DNA of 37,899 bases from an uncultured Eubacteriales bacterium (GCA_900543755.1 UQSP01000014.1:1-37899); one strand, 5' to 3'; positions 23,288 to 31,998 are shown, counted from the first letter of the stretch. Program-made: numbers and translations. The notes: a model not told the origin generated them from the sequence alone.

Positions 23288-23950
23288 TTAAAGCTCTATT
23301 TTATAACCAAGTCCCCTAAGAGTGACTATTTTGTCGCGGTATTTACCCAAAGAAGAGCGAAGCATCTTGATATGCGTATCCACCGTGCGGTCGTCGCCGT
23401 AAAAGTCGTAGCCCCACACGTTGCTTAAAAGCTGTTCCCTCGATATGGCGATGCCCTTATTTTCCACAAGATAGAAAAGCAGCTCGTACTCTTTAGGGGT
23501 CATGTTGACTTTTTCGCCGTCGACGTAAACGTTTCTGCCCGCCATGTCGATTTCCAGCCCTTCGGACACTATGGAAGAGGTTTTTGCGGGTTTGCTGCGT
23601 TTAAGCACCGCGGAAATGCGCGCCATGACCTCCTTGGGCGAAAAAGGTTTGGTGACGTAATCGTCAACGCCCACTTCGAATCCGAAAAGACGGTCGTATT
23701 CCTCCACGCGAGCAGACAGCATGATTACGGGCACCGAACTGAATTTGCGTATTTCCTTGACCGCGTAATAGCCGTCCAGTTTGGGCATCATGACGTCCAT
23801 GATTATTATATCGTAATTTTCGTTGCGCGCCATGGAAACGGCCTGCATACCGTCCTCCGCCTCCGCGCACTCATGCCCCTCGAACTCGGCATACTCTTTA
23901 AGTACGGTGCGGATTTTTTCCTCGTCGTCGACAATGAGTATTTTTGCCAT
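23288..23950 (-). CDS. OmpR/PhoB-family response regulator
   Basis: 220 residues. The receiver domain (1-120) has the acidic pair D8-D9, phosphoacceptor D52 in DVMMPKLDG, and the conserved Thr/Ser and Lys (LSARVE and YVTKPFSPKE). The winged-helix DNA-binding domain (about 130-218) shows LTPKEYELLFYLVENKG-type MTPKEYELLFYL, REQLLSNVWG and RTVDTHIKMLRSSLG. It is the first gene of the two-component operon, read before the kinase. Its leader contains the perfect 14-bp palindrome GCCGTTTAAACGGC (23976-23989), 26 bp before the ATG, a candidate autoregulatory site or hairpin. Confidence 0.96.
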   Translation of the reverse strand: MAKILIVDDEEKIRTVLKEYAEFEGHECAEAEDGMQAVSMARNENYDIIIMDVMMPKLDGYYAVKEIRKFSSVPVIMLSARVEEYDRLFGFEVGVDDYVTKPFSPKEVMARISAVLKRSKPAKTSSIVSEGLEIDMAGRNVYVDGEKVNMTPKEYELLFYLVENKGIAISREQLLSNVWGYDFYGDDRTVDTHIKMLRSSLGKYRDKIVTLRGLGYKIEL

Positions 23951-23975
23951 TTTGTTTTATCTCCCCTTTCCTGAG

Positions 23976-24020
23976 GCCGTTTAAACGGCTTTCGCCCAGG
24001 CCCGATTTTTTAATATTATA
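23976..24020 (-). promoter_or_regulatory. Two-component operon upstream region: -10 box and palindrome
   Basis: On the minus strand TATAAT (24015-24020) has only a weak -35 (TTACTT), as expected for a regulated promoter. The perfect palindrome GCCGTTTAAACGGC (23976-23989) lies in the leader. Confidence 0.45.
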
Positions 24021-24159
24021 AACTAAACTTTGAGTGAAGTAATTATTAACCTGTGTTTAAATAGTGAAAAAAGTCCCCAATTCCGCCCAGCCTTTCCCTA
24101 CGGTAATCTATTATACAATTTTACGGGATAATTTGCAACCGATAATCGGGGCAAAAGAT

Positions 24160-24188
24160 TTGACCTTAATTTCCGCCGATGATATAAT
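24160..24188 (+). promoter_or_regulatory. Promoter of the aldo/keto reductase gene
   Basis: TTGACC (24160-24165), 17-bp spacer, TATAAT (24183-24188), just before the GGGAGG ribosome binding site. Confidence 0.7.
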
Positions 24189-24209
24189 TTTATCGGGAGG
24201 ATATAAATC

Positions 24210-25064
24210 ATGAAAAGTTTATCAGACGTATATAAGCTTAACGACGGTCATGAAATTCCTTGCGTGGGCTTCGGCACCTACCTCAGCCGCGACGGCGAGG
24301 AGTGTTACGATGCCGTTCGCGAGGCGCTTAAAATCGGTTACCGTCACGTAGACACCGCCGCATTTTACGCAAACGAACAATCCGTAGGCGCGGCGATACG
24401 CGACAGCGGCATAAAACGCAGCGACGTTTTCGTGACTACCAAGGTGTGGAACGACGACCAGGGTTACGACAACACTATGCGCGCTTTTGAAAAAAGCTAT
24501 AAAAACCTGGGACTTGATTACATCGATCTTTACCTTATTCACTGGCCCATTCCCAAAGGTCGCGAACACGATTACCGCGAGCTTAACAAGGGCACCTGGA
24601 AAGCTTTCAGCGAGCTTAAGGAGCAGAAACTTATATTTTCCATGGGCGTCAGCAATTTTCTTCCCGAGCATATTGATTTTCTTGTCGAATCAAGCGGAAT
24701 AACGCCCGCCGTCAATCAGATAGAACTTCATCCCGCGCTAAAACAGGACGAAACGGTTGAATACTGCTTTAGTCGCGGCATAGTCGTGGAAGCGTGGCGC
24801 CCCATACTTAAAGGCGAGGCGGATAAATGTCCTCAGCTTGCTTTCGTTGCAAAAAAACATAACGTCACCGCGTCACAGGTATGCTTGAGGTGGGAATTGC
24901 AACGCGGAATTCTGCCGCTTCCCAAATCCGTCCACGCGGACCGCATACGCGAAAACGCCGACATTTTCTCTTTTGAACTGGACGAAGAAGATCTGAAGCT
25001 TATCGCCTCCGTGCCCGAGCACCGATACGGCGCTCATCCCCTGAGCTTCGGAAAAAAGAAGTGA
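24210..25064 (+). CDS. Aldo/keto reductase
   Basis: 284 residues, full length for the AKR TIM barrel. The catalytic tetrad is complete: D48 (HVDTAAFY), Y53, K78 (TTKVW) and H111 (LIHWP). The NADPH-binding C-terminus includes LPKSVHADRIRENADIF. It reduces aldehydes or ketones with NAD(P)H in the cytoplasm, closest in pattern to the 2,5-diketo-gluconate/methylglyoxal reductase group (GVSNF, QIELHP). GGGAGG precedes the ATG. The promoter is its own; the following TPR-protein gene is 67 nt downstream and may share the transcript. The natural substrate is unknown. Confidence 0.94.
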   Translation: MKSLSDVYKLNDGHEIPCVGFGTYLSRDGEECYDAVREALKIGYRHVDTAAFYANEQSVGAAIRDSGIKRSDVFVTTKVWNDDQGYDNTMRAFEKSYKNLGLDYIDLYLIHWPIPKGREHDYRELNKGTWKAFSELKEQKLIFSMGVSNFLPEHIDFLVESSGITPAVNQIELHPALKQDETVEYCFSRGIVVEAWRPILKGEADKCPQLAFVAKKHNVTASQVCLRWELQRGILPLPKSVHADRIRENADIFSFELDEEDLKLIASVPEHRYGAHPLSFGKKK

Positions 25065-25131
25065 TATTTTTGAAAGCAAACTTTTTTTACGGGAATTTAA
25101 ACTATTAAACTAATTTTTCAGGATTAAAAAA

Positions 25132-26244
25132 ATGGACGAAAAAGAAAAAGACGCTTGCGCGGAAAACCAGGACTCTGCGGAAAACAAAGAAGAAGAAACC
25201 TCGGAAGACACAAAAGGACTTGACTATCTGATAAAGCTAAGTTATTCATGCACGGACAGGTCGGATTTAAGCTACCGCGAAAAACGCAATCTGCTTTTTT
25301 CGCTTTATTCTTACAGGTGCCTTTTCGACCTTAAGGAACTGAAACGGCTTTCCAAAACTCTTGTCAAGTACGGATGCTCCTTCTACACCGCGGACGACAC
25401 TGTAAAAAACTTCGAGCACGTTTACTCCGTCACGGACAAAAGCGGCAATGTTTTATATAAATTCGATGCGGGCTCGCCGTTATGGGCGCACAAAGTAAAA
25501 ACCGGTGAAATAAGCGGTGAAAATGCGGCTCTTCCCGAAAAACTGACGCTTTACGAGATGCCTTACGCCTGTGTCAGTCTTAACACCGCAACGGCGGAGC
25601 TTAAGGCGATGTGGTTTGTTTACTTCCCCTACGTATTTCTTATGGGTGCGCCCGTGGAACATGACCTTTACGACAGCTTAAAGGCCGTAATCCACACCCC
25701 CGAAGTGTTTTCGGCGGCGAATAACGCGCGATACGCCGACAATATTTGCTGCACGACGGCGGAACTTAACGGCGAAGACCCGTTTGTAGCCGACTGGTAC
25801 CGCCCTTTTGTGGAATGGAAATGCGAAAAAAACGAAAAGGGAATCAGCCGCGAAACCGCAAAATATCAGCGCGCTTTGGCTTTGGGCGACTACGCCTATG
25901 CACTTTCGGGCACCGAAAAACTGCTGGACTCTTTCCCCGACGACGAGGAAATTCTGCTTCTCAATATTTCGGCGAGAATGTCGATGGCTCCATCAGCCGA
26001 CTTTGAAACGCGCGTCAAACTGTTGTCCGACAATTACCGCATCATAAACGACGCTTTTAAAAATCCGCTTAAAAAATACAATTATTTTCTTTACTACCGC
26101 GCCCTTACCCGCTTGGGCATGAACGACCCCGAAGGCGCCGAAACGGATTTTAAAGCCTGCCTCGAAGCCGACCCCAAGTTCGAGCCCGCGCTTATGATGC
26201 TTAAGGGCATCGAAAACGCTAAAAGCGGCGGTTTTAAAAGCTGA
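25132..26244 (+). CDS. TPR-containing protein of unknown function
   Basis: 370 residues. The first 30 residues are acidic and low complexity. Residues about 30-230 form a soluble domain I cannot assign. The C-terminal third looks like tetratricopeptide repeats: YQRALALGDYAYALSGTEKLLDSFPDDEE and YYRALTRLGMNDPEGAETDF followed by CLEADPKFEPALMML, with the W/A/F/P spacing of TPR helices. A scaffold or regulatory role is inference. The Shine-Dalgarno is weak (CAGGA). It may be co-transcribed with the aldo/keto reductase and ends at a strong shared terminator. Confidence 0.75.
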   Translation: MDEKEKDACAENQDSAENKEEETSEDTKGLDYLIKLSYSCTDRSDLSYREKRNLLFSLYSYRCLFDLKELKRLSKTLVKYGCSFYTADDTVKNFEHVYSVTDKSGNVLYKFDAGSPLWAHKVKTGEISGENAALPEKLTLYEMPYACVSLNTATAELKAMWFVYFPYVFLMGAPVEHDLYDSLKAVIHTPEVFSAANNARYADNICCTTAELNGEDPFVADWYRPFVEWKCEKNEKGISRETAKYQRALALGDYAYALSGTEKLLDSFPDDEEILLLNISARMSMAPSADFETRVKLLSDNYRIINDAFKNPLKKYNYFLYYRALTRLGMNDPEGAETDFKACLEADPKFEPALMMLKGIENAKSGGFKS

Positions 26245-26368
26245 AGCCTCTTTGTGACGTTTTTTTCGGTTAAAACGGCTTTCAATGCTATAAGTCAACG
26301 GCATTTAAAAAAACTTGTCTTACCGCGTCATTTATACACTGATTTAATTCAAATATTTACTAATAAAT

Positions 26369-26436
26369 AAAACTCCTTGACTATTGCGCCGTAATTCGTT
26401 ATTTACGCTTAAGGCGACAAAGTTAAGGAGTTTTTT
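26369..26436. terminator. Long bidirectional terminator
   Basis: AAAACTCCTT (26369-26378) pairs with AAGGAGTTTT (26425-26434), with further pairing of GCGCC and GGCG inside. T-runs follow on both strands. It lies between the convergent TPR-protein and MATE genes. Confidence 0.8.
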
Positions 26437-26517
26437 AAACTTCAAAAAAGAAAACGTCAGAAATGTTTTTCCCTTAATAAGCGTTACACAAATCCGCCGT
26501 TAATGACTTTTACTTGC

Positions 26518-27912
26518 TTAAGATTGAATATCGGCTTTTTCCGAATGCGATTCGGCATAATTCATGCCGTACTTTTTCATGGTTTTTATATATGCAAAGC
26601 AAAACACGAACCCCGCCAGAATGCCGCTGAGGGTATCCACAATCGGCTCGGCGAAAAACGCGGAAAAACTGCCCAGATAAAGCGGAAGTACTGCCGTAAG
26701 CGTTATTATCGATATTTTGCGGAATAACGACAAGAACGTCGCGGGACCGATTACGCCGAGAGCAATAAGCAAATCAACGGCAACGTACTGCACGGACAGA
26801 ATTATTATTCCCGCGGAATAAACGCGCATTCCGCGTATGGCGACCGCGCTTACCGCGGCGTCGTCCGAAAATATCCGCACGAAATACTGCGGCAGGAACT
26901 GCGATACTACGGTCATTATCGCCGTAAAAACCAGACACACGATAAGCGCGTCTATAACGGCGCTTTTTACTCTTTTGGGCTTGCGCGCGCCGAAATTGTA
27001 ACTTACAACAGGCTGACACGCCATCGTAAGCCCGCCCATGGGCAAGGTTATCATCTGCATATAACTTACGACTATCGTTGCCGCCGCCACATACACGTCG
27101 CCCTCCGCGCCGCCTGTTTTCTGCAAGACGGAATTAAGCACGATAAACAGCACGCTGTCGGTCGCGATAATTACAAACGGAGAAAATCCCAGCCGCATAA
27201 CACGCCACATGATTTTTATTGATATGCGCTGAAGTTTAAGTCTTACGTCGGCTTTTTTGGAAAAAACAAGAAACAGTACCGCCCACGCGCAGGAAAAGAA
27301 CTGCGCTATTACCGTTGCGACCGCTGCTCCCCTTGCGCCCATGGAAAACACGAAAATAAAAATCGGGTCAAGCGCCACGTTAATTACCGCGCCTATTACT
27401 ACCGTGCCCATTGCGGTTTTGCTGAATCCTTGGGCGGTTATAAAATTATTAAGCCCCACGCTTAGCAAGGCAAAAATACTGCCCAAAAGATAAACGGTAA
27501 GGTAGTCGTCAGCATACCCGATTGTATCGGCGCTTGCACCGAACACATACAGCAAAGTTTTTTTGAATACCAAAAAAAACGCGGCAAGCAACACCGCCAC
27601 GACAATCAACGCGAAAAAACAGTTGAACAATATCTTTTCGCCCGTGCTTTTATCTCCTTCTCCAAGCTTCATTGCAAGTAAAGGCGCTCCGCCAAGTCCA
27701 AGCAGAAAACTGAAGCTTGTTATAAGCGTAACTATCGGTCCGCAGACCCCCACTCCCGCAAGAGCAAGCTCTCCGTTCGCCATACGGCTTATAAAAATCC
27801 TGTCCACTATGCTGTAAAGCACGTTGACAAGCTGAGCCAACATCGAAGGAATTACAAGCCTTAAAACAAGGGGAAACATTTTATCGTTCCCAAGGTCATT
27901 GACTCTTTTCAT
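26518..27912 (-). CDS. MATE-family efflux transporter
   Basis: 464 residues from ATG 27912, preferred over upstream in-frame ATGs because CGGAG lies 5 nt before it. Twelve hydrophobic helices in two MatE halves; the first half begins PSMLAQLVNVLYSIVDRIFISRM, the family signature, and the second repeats it (SVLQKTGGAEGDVYVAAATIV). It is a Na+ or H+ coupled exporter in the cytoplasmic membrane, similar to the MepA/DinF-type multidrug pumps. A soluble, charged C-terminal tail of about 15 residues follows. It has no regulator next to it. Confidence 0.93.
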   Translation of the reverse strand: MKRVNDLGNDKMFPLVLRLVIPSMLAQLVNVLYSIVDRIFISRMANGELALAGVGVCGPIVTLITSFSFLLGLGGAPLLAMKLGEGDKSTGEKILFNCFFALIVVAVLLAAFFLVFKKTLLYVFGASADTIGYADDYLTVYLLGSIFALLSVGLNNFITAQGFSKTAMGTVVIGAVINVALDPIFIFVFSMGARGAAVATVIAQFFSCAWAVLFLVFSKKADVRLKLQRISIKIMWRVMRLGFSPFVIIATDSVLFIVLNSVLQKTGGAEGDVYVAAATIVVSYMQMITLPMGGLTMACQPVVSYNFGARKPKRVKSAVIDALIVCLVFTAIMTVVSQFLPQYFVRIFSDDAAVSAVAIRGMRVYSAGIIILSVQYVAVDLLIALGVIGPATFLSLFRKISIITLTAVLPLYLGSFSAFFAEPIVDTLSGILAGFVFCFAYIKTMKKYGMNYAESHSEKADIQS

Positions 27913-28339
27913 TTGTACTCCGAATTCTCGAATATCGGACAACATTATATATCTTTGCAAACTTAAACGCAACCGTTTTTAACCCTCTTTTTTATAAGCC
28001 GTTGAATACGATTGGGTACAATCTCAACATAAGGTAAATTTCCTCGGAAATAAAAGTGTAATTTTTTACGTCGGCACAGCTAAAAATATGTTACGCTTTT
28101 TACCGGCGCCGATGTATCAGGCATAAATTTTTAAAATTGAAAGCCGTATTATTGCTTCGTAATGCGTCTTACACAAATGAACGCTGTTATTGTAAGGTTA
28201 AACTTTGCGCGCACGCCTCAACGTGACTTTCTTTACTGATGTTTGCAGGCATAATACGTGCCCGGGTAAATCCTGTACGATTTTTGACCGCATTGATTAA
28301 TCCGCGCAAAATTACTTTTTATTTTTTTACCAAAACCGC
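27913..28339. other. Gene-free stretch before tRNA-Ser
   Basis: About 430 bp of AT-rich sequence with no gene I can support. An imperfect hairpin joins CGTCGGC and GCCGATG near 28069-28112. Nothing else stands out. Confidence 0.5.
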
Positions 28340-28368
28340 TGGACAATCCTCTTTTGTTCTGTTATAAT
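28340..28368 (+). promoter_or_regulatory. tRNA-Ser promoter
   Basis: TGGACA (28340-28345), 17-bp spacer, TATAAT (28363-28368), 15 nt before the mature tRNA. Confidence 0.65.
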
Positions 28369-28382
28369 AATTTTCGACGCTT

Positions 28383-28473
<91 letters not shown>

Positions 28474-28482
28474 AAGGAAAAA

Positions 28483-28517
28483 AAAGCAAGGGCAAGTTTA
28501 TTTGCTCTTGCTTTTTT
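28483..28517 (+). terminator. Terminator of tRNA-Ser
   Basis: GCAAGGGCAA (28486-28495) pairs with TTGCTCTTGC (28502-28511), followed by six T's. Confidence 0.8.
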
Positions 28518-28637
28518 CTTGCCGCAAAAACGCGGCAAGGGATTACTTGTTGCAATCGTTCCGATTGCGAGGTTCGCTCCCCGGTCGGGGACGACTATCC
28601 CCTCGCAAACTTCGTTTGCCTTCCCCTTTTCAAGGGG
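28518..28637. repeat. Run of five short hairpins after tRNA-Ser
   Basis: Five consecutive inverted repeats with 2-6 nt loops: CTTGCCGC/GCGGCAAG (28518-28539), TGCAATCG/CGATTGCG (28551-28569), TCCCCG/CGGGGA (28578-28591), GCAAAC/GTTTGC (28605-28619) and CCCCTT/AAGGGG (28623-28637). It resembles a small palindromic repetitive element rather than a gene. Confidence 0.6.
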
Positions 28638-28726
28638 CAGAACACCTCTCCTCTCCGCCAAAGGAACCCTGGCCGTCTGCATAGTCGACGGATAGTTTCC
28701 CGGCGGGTTTATGGGTTTATTTCGTT

Positions 28727-29179
28727 TTACGCAATAAGTTTTTTAATATAATTTTTTTCTTTAAGCGAAATTTTGCCGTCTATAGTGACTATGCAAAGGC
28801 AAAGAATTATTACGTATTCGTAAAGGTCTTCGTCGACGAATTCGAGAACGCGAACAAGTTGCTTCGTGTATTTTGCGGTTTCTTTTATCCCTTCTTTATC
28901 GTTTTCAAACGCCTTCTTTACTCTTTCGTAATCGAAGTCCTGACCGAAAACTTTTACGAGCGCGGGATATATAAGCAGATATTCCTTTTCGTGAAGTTTT
29001 CCGTCTGCGGCAACCGAGCCTACTATAAACGACGCAAGCGTTTCGACGGGGTCGATTCCGTCGATGTTAAGTTCCGCAAGGCGGGCAAGTATTCCGACGG
29101 ATTTTTCGGTGAGCATCAAGCCGCGTTCTATCGCGCCGAGTTGTTCGTAGTCTTTTAATATTTTGTTGAATTCAAACAT
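28727..29179 (-). CDS. TerB-like (tellurite-resistance/DjlA-type) small protein
   Basis: 150 residues, all helical and soluble. Two similar segments, SVAADGKLHEKEYLLIYPAL (about 54-73) and CIVTIDGKISLKEKNYIKKL (about 129-148), follow the TerB-family pattern: hydrophobic helix, DGK, acidic residue, then an amphipathic helix. TerB-like proteins bind divalent metal and act as adaptors in stress and membrane-associated systems; the function here is unknown. AAAGGAG precedes the ATG by 7 nt. It lies 12 nt after the ABC remnant gene in the same direction, so it may once have been part of that operon. Confidence 0.7.
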   Translation of the reverse strand: MFEFNKILKDYEQLGAIERGLMLTEKSVGILARLAELNIDGIDPVETLASFIVGSVAADGKLHEKEYLLIYPALVKVFGQDFDYERVKKAFENDKEGIKETAKYTKQLVRVLEFVDEDLYEYVIILCLCIVTIDGKISLKEKNYIKKLIA

Positions 29180-29191
29180 AATTTTTCTCCT

Positions 29192-29608
29192 TTATAACGG
29201 CAAATCTTTTTTGATAAATTTAACGGAACCCGCTATTGTTCCGATTATTCCAAGCACTAAAAGCACCCCGAACTTCCAGATAAACGCCGTGGTTCCTTCC
29301 ATTATGGAAACGATGTCGAACATAGAAATTATCGTCGTGTAGTTAAAGTAATTCAGCGAATCCAGACGAACCACTTTGGGGATTACGGGGCTTCCGAAAA
29401 GTCCGAGCATAGCCGCTACAAGAGCGAATATACTGAGTCCGCCGCCGATTGCTTTAAGCAACGTGCTTTTCCCCGACCCCGACAAGCCCGTCACCGCACA
29501 AAACTTGCCCGACGGGAAACTGGCGTCGAGATTTTCCAGCGCGACGGTTTCGTTTTTCTTTTTGTCGACGTACGTAACGGTCAGTCCCTTGATTTCAATC
29601 TGAGCCAT
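29192..29608 (-). pseudogene. In-frame collapse of an ABC ATPase onto a permease C-terminus
   Basis: 138 residues. Residues 1-56 are the beginning of an ABC ATPase (IEIKGLTVTYVDKKKN ... Walker A GLSGSGKST, LLKAIGG). With no Q-loop, signature or Walker B, the frame then continues directly into hydrophobic sequence: LSIFALVAAMLGLFG, later NYTTIISMFDIVSIMEGT and FIWKFGVLLVLGIIGTIAG, ending KFIKKDLPL, the look of an ABC-2-type permease C-terminus. The simplest reading is one internal deletion that removed the rest of the ATPase gene and most of the adjacent permease gene and happened to keep frame, with the joint near 29440. It cannot hydrolyse ATP. The Shine-Dalgarno is poor (AAGGAA 13 nt away). 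Confidence 0.7.
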
Positions 29609-30157
29609 AATTGTTTGCTGTTTCCTTGAAGAATTTTCGCGCCTAACGCCACGTTAAACCGCGATTTTTACTGCTAATTATATCGTTTTCCGACAAATTG
29701 TCAACAGGTTACTTGTTTTTCGTTGTCCCACAAGACAACCTTGCAAAACTATGTTGCACAAAAGAAGGCATTTTTGCGATGTTTTGCGGAACACTCGCCA
29801 AACTGTCGGCTTGCTTAAAAACGCACGCGACATAAAAACAGGCGAATAGATTTTTGTAATTTATCCGCCTGTTTTGTTGTTAAGGACTGTTTGTTGCTTG
29901 CAACTATGTTTGTAAATCAAGATTTTTATTCTTGTTTGCGTGCAACACCTTAAATAAATTATCGTTTTAGCAACCGACAACCTCTAATCCCCGTGTAGGA
30001 CGAGAATCAGGATTTTGTCCTTTCTGTAAGTTTCAAACCTTCTTATTTTTTTTGTAAGACGATTTCTAAAGTCGTTTTTGCCTTTTTATCTTCGTCAACG
30101 ATGCCTGCAATAAGCATCGCGTTCGGGGTGGAGGCACGTCGACTTGACCTGCTTTTA
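29609..30157. other. Gene-poor stretch with terminator and nested inverted repeat
   Basis: About 550 bp with no complete gene. It holds the strong hairpin at 29834-29876 and a nested inverted repeat at 29880-29953 (TTAAGG/CCTTAA outside, GTTGC/GCAAC and CAAGA/TCTTG inside). On the minus strand 30043 to about 30130 reads as a plausible protein end (TPNAMLIAGIVDEDKKAK ... ) with no start or RBS, possibly the stub of a lost gene. Confidence 0.45.
29834..29876. terminator. Bidirectional terminator
   Basis: AAACAGGCG (29836-29844) pairs with CGCCTGTTT (29866-29874) with additional ATA/TAT pairs and T-runs on both sides. Confidence 0.7.
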
Positions 30158-31159
30158 TCAAACGTTTCTCCAGTCGAATACCGTGCCAAGCGGGAATTTT
30201 TTGTCGTCGCAAAGTTCGTTGTAAATCCGCGGAGCATCCGAGGGCGATTCGATACGCGAAATAATCGGCTCTACCTGGATTCGCTTTGTGGCAATCATGT
30301 CAATAATTGCGTTGCAGTCATCGTTGTGCGTCCAGTGATGCGGATAGGACTCGTACTTCGGTCTTACAAAATTGTGCGCGCCTATCAGCTTGATCCCCGG
30401 TCTGTGAACCTGTTTGTAAAAGTCAATCGCACAATCGGACACTCTCGTGCAGCCGAGAAGCGATATTCTGCCCATCCAGGATGCGCAATCCAACGCTTGT
30501 TTCAATGCCTGCGCCGCACCTGTAACTTCAACGCAACCGTTTACGCCTTTGCCCTTTGTAATATCCTTCACCTTTTGAACAAAGTCCTCTTCCGACGGGT
30601 CGAGCGCATAGTCGGCGCCGAGCTTCAACGCAAGCGCACGTCTTTGAGCGTTCAAATCGACTGCGATTACGGGGTTTGCACCGGAAAGTCTCAGAAATTG
30701 CGTTGCAAATATTCCGAGAAGCCCCTGTCCCATCACCATTGCGCTTTCTCCAAGCTCGATTTCGAGTTTTCTGACTCCGCCGAGCCCCATGGAAGCAATA
30801 ACGACAAATGCCGCTTCGAGAGATGAAACAGCGTCGTTTTCAACCTTGGTTATGTCGCTTTCGGGACGAATATTGTACTTGGAATGGCATCCATGATATA
30901 CCAAAACGCGATCGCCCACGGACACTTTTTTCACCGCGGAACCGACTTCTTCCACATATCCCACTCCGCAATAGCCCAGTGACATGGGGAATTTTTGCGA
31001 GGTGTTGTTCATACCCAAAATGCAAGCTCTTTCCGTACCGCCGCTTACAACGGTATATTCCATTCTTGTAAGAACTTCGTTTTCCTTCACATTGCGGACT
31101 TCGTTTTCAATAAGCTCCGCCTTGTGAATACCCATAAAAAATATTTGTTTGTTTTGCAT
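30158..31159 (-). CDS. MDR-superfamily dehydrogenase lacking the usual zinc ligands
   Basis: 333 residues from ATG 31159 (GAGG 7 nt upstream); the frame extends 32 codons further upstream but without RBS. Medium-chain dehydrogenase fold: N-terminal GroES-like domain (SGGTERACILG, SLGYCGVGYVEEVG, GDRVLVYHG) and Rossmann domain with VMGQGLLGIFATQFLRLSGA. The Cys of the usual CGTD and the histidine of GHE are replaced (SGGTE and GYC), and no structural-zinc cysteine quartet is visible, so it resembles the BchC-like or zinc-independent subgroup. It ends FPLGTVFDW, seen in sugar or polyol dehydrogenase relatives. NAD(P)-dependent alcohol/ketone conversion is likely; the substrate is unknown. Confidence 0.85.
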   Translation of the reverse strand: MQNKQIFFMGIHKAELIENEVRNVKENEVLTRMEYTVVSGGTERACILGMNNTSQKFPMSLGYCGVGYVEEVGSAVKKVSVGDRVLVYHGCHSKYNIRPESDITKVENDAVSSLEAAFVVIASMGLGGVRKLEIELGESAMVMGQGLLGIFATQFLRLSGANPVIAVDLNAQRRALALKLGADYALDPSEEDFVQKVKDITKGKGVNGCVEVTGAAQALKQALDCASWMGRISLLGCTRVSDCAIDFYKQVHRPGIKLIGAHNFVRPKYESYPHHWTHNDDCNAIIDMIATKRIQVEPIISRIESPSDAPRIYNELCDDKKFPLGTVFDWRNV

Positions 31160-31288
31160 ATAACACCTCACATTTTGTTTAATACAAGAAGTTTTGTTTG
31201 AAATTGCGCCAACCGCACCAAACAAAACCGACGATTTTACACACTTGCCGAACAAAAAACGTTTTGTTCTACGTTCACCATGATTTGA

Positions 31289-31315
31289 TAGATTTTGAAC
31301 TTATTTCAAAATCTA
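31289..31315. promoter_or_regulatory. Perfect 11-bp inverted repeat upstream of the dehydrogenase
   Basis: TAGATTTTGAA (31289-31299) and TTCAAAATCTA (31305-31315) are separated by CTTAT. This fits a dimeric regulator operator about 130 bp upstream of the dehydrogenase start, although a weak hairpin is possible. Confidence 0.45.
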
Positions 31316-31490
31316 ATTTCAAATAGTATATATATTTTCAACTGTCCAAACAGTGTGCAAATCAACCTGCTGCCCTCGCCGCAACGGTCAACGAAAAAAA
31401 ACAACGCGACCGTCCGAATCGGACCTGTATTTATTAAATCAAAATAAATGCGTTATGTAAATAGCCTATTTGATTTTTTTGTCATTTTTG

Positions 31491-31682
31491 ATAATGCAAA
31501 AAGTCACAAACTTGCTTGCAAGGGTTTGCGACTTCGCAGCATTACATACGGGAAGCACAAAAACGATAGTTTTTGCGAAAACACGTAAGTGTTTGAAATC
31601 TTTTGTCGATAGGCAAAAGATTTACTTCCTTTGGTTTATAATGCAAAAAGTCGCAAACTTGCTTGCAAGGGTTTGCGACTTC
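31491..31682. repeat. Pair of 45-bp hairpin repeats
   Basis: 31491-31535 and 31638-31682 are identical at 44 of 45 positions, in direct orientation, 147 bp apart. Each is itself a hairpin: in the second copy AAGTCGCAAAC (31648-31658) pairs exactly with GTTTGCGACTT (31671-31681) around TTGCTTGCAAGG. Between them lies another hairpin, AAATCTTTTG/CAAAAGATTT (about 31596-31622). No gene is supported here. Confidence 0.8.
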
Positions 31683-31834
31683 ACACATTGTCGGTATGTA
31701 GACAAAGCAAACGAGCAAAAATATCGATTTTCAGAAAATCTCTTGCGCCACTGCTTTTACCGTAGAATCCGGATTTTTTAGCAACCCGATTTACCGCCGA
31801 AGCCCTCTCCGCCTGCTTGTAAAAACGAACACAA

Positions 31835-31877
31835 AAAATGCACTTCAAAAGTCTGTTTTACCTTTGGGGTGCATTTT
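31835..31877. terminator. Stem-loop, probable terminator
   Basis: AAATGCAC pairs with GTGCATTT, with inner CTTCAAAAG/CTTTGGGG partly paired, and T-runs on both sides. No clear gene ends here. Confidence 0.5.
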
Positions 31878-31998
31878 AGTAACGTAACCGTTTTTAGAAT
31901 AAGAGAGATTAATATTCACAAAAAGATAAAAACACGAAATATGATTCTACCAAATTAAAACATTCGAATGCAGACCACAAGAGTTTTATATGACAATA

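Noticed and set aside
30043..30237. 64-codon minus-strand frame below the dehydrogenase
   Set aside because: It overlaps the end of the dehydrogenase gene and has no RBS. Only its last 30 codons look coding; noted as a possible stub.
31470..31781. 103-codon frame over the 45-bp repeats
   Set aside because: Its repeated peptide is only the translation of the two DNA hairpin repeats, with no RBS and no family resemblance.
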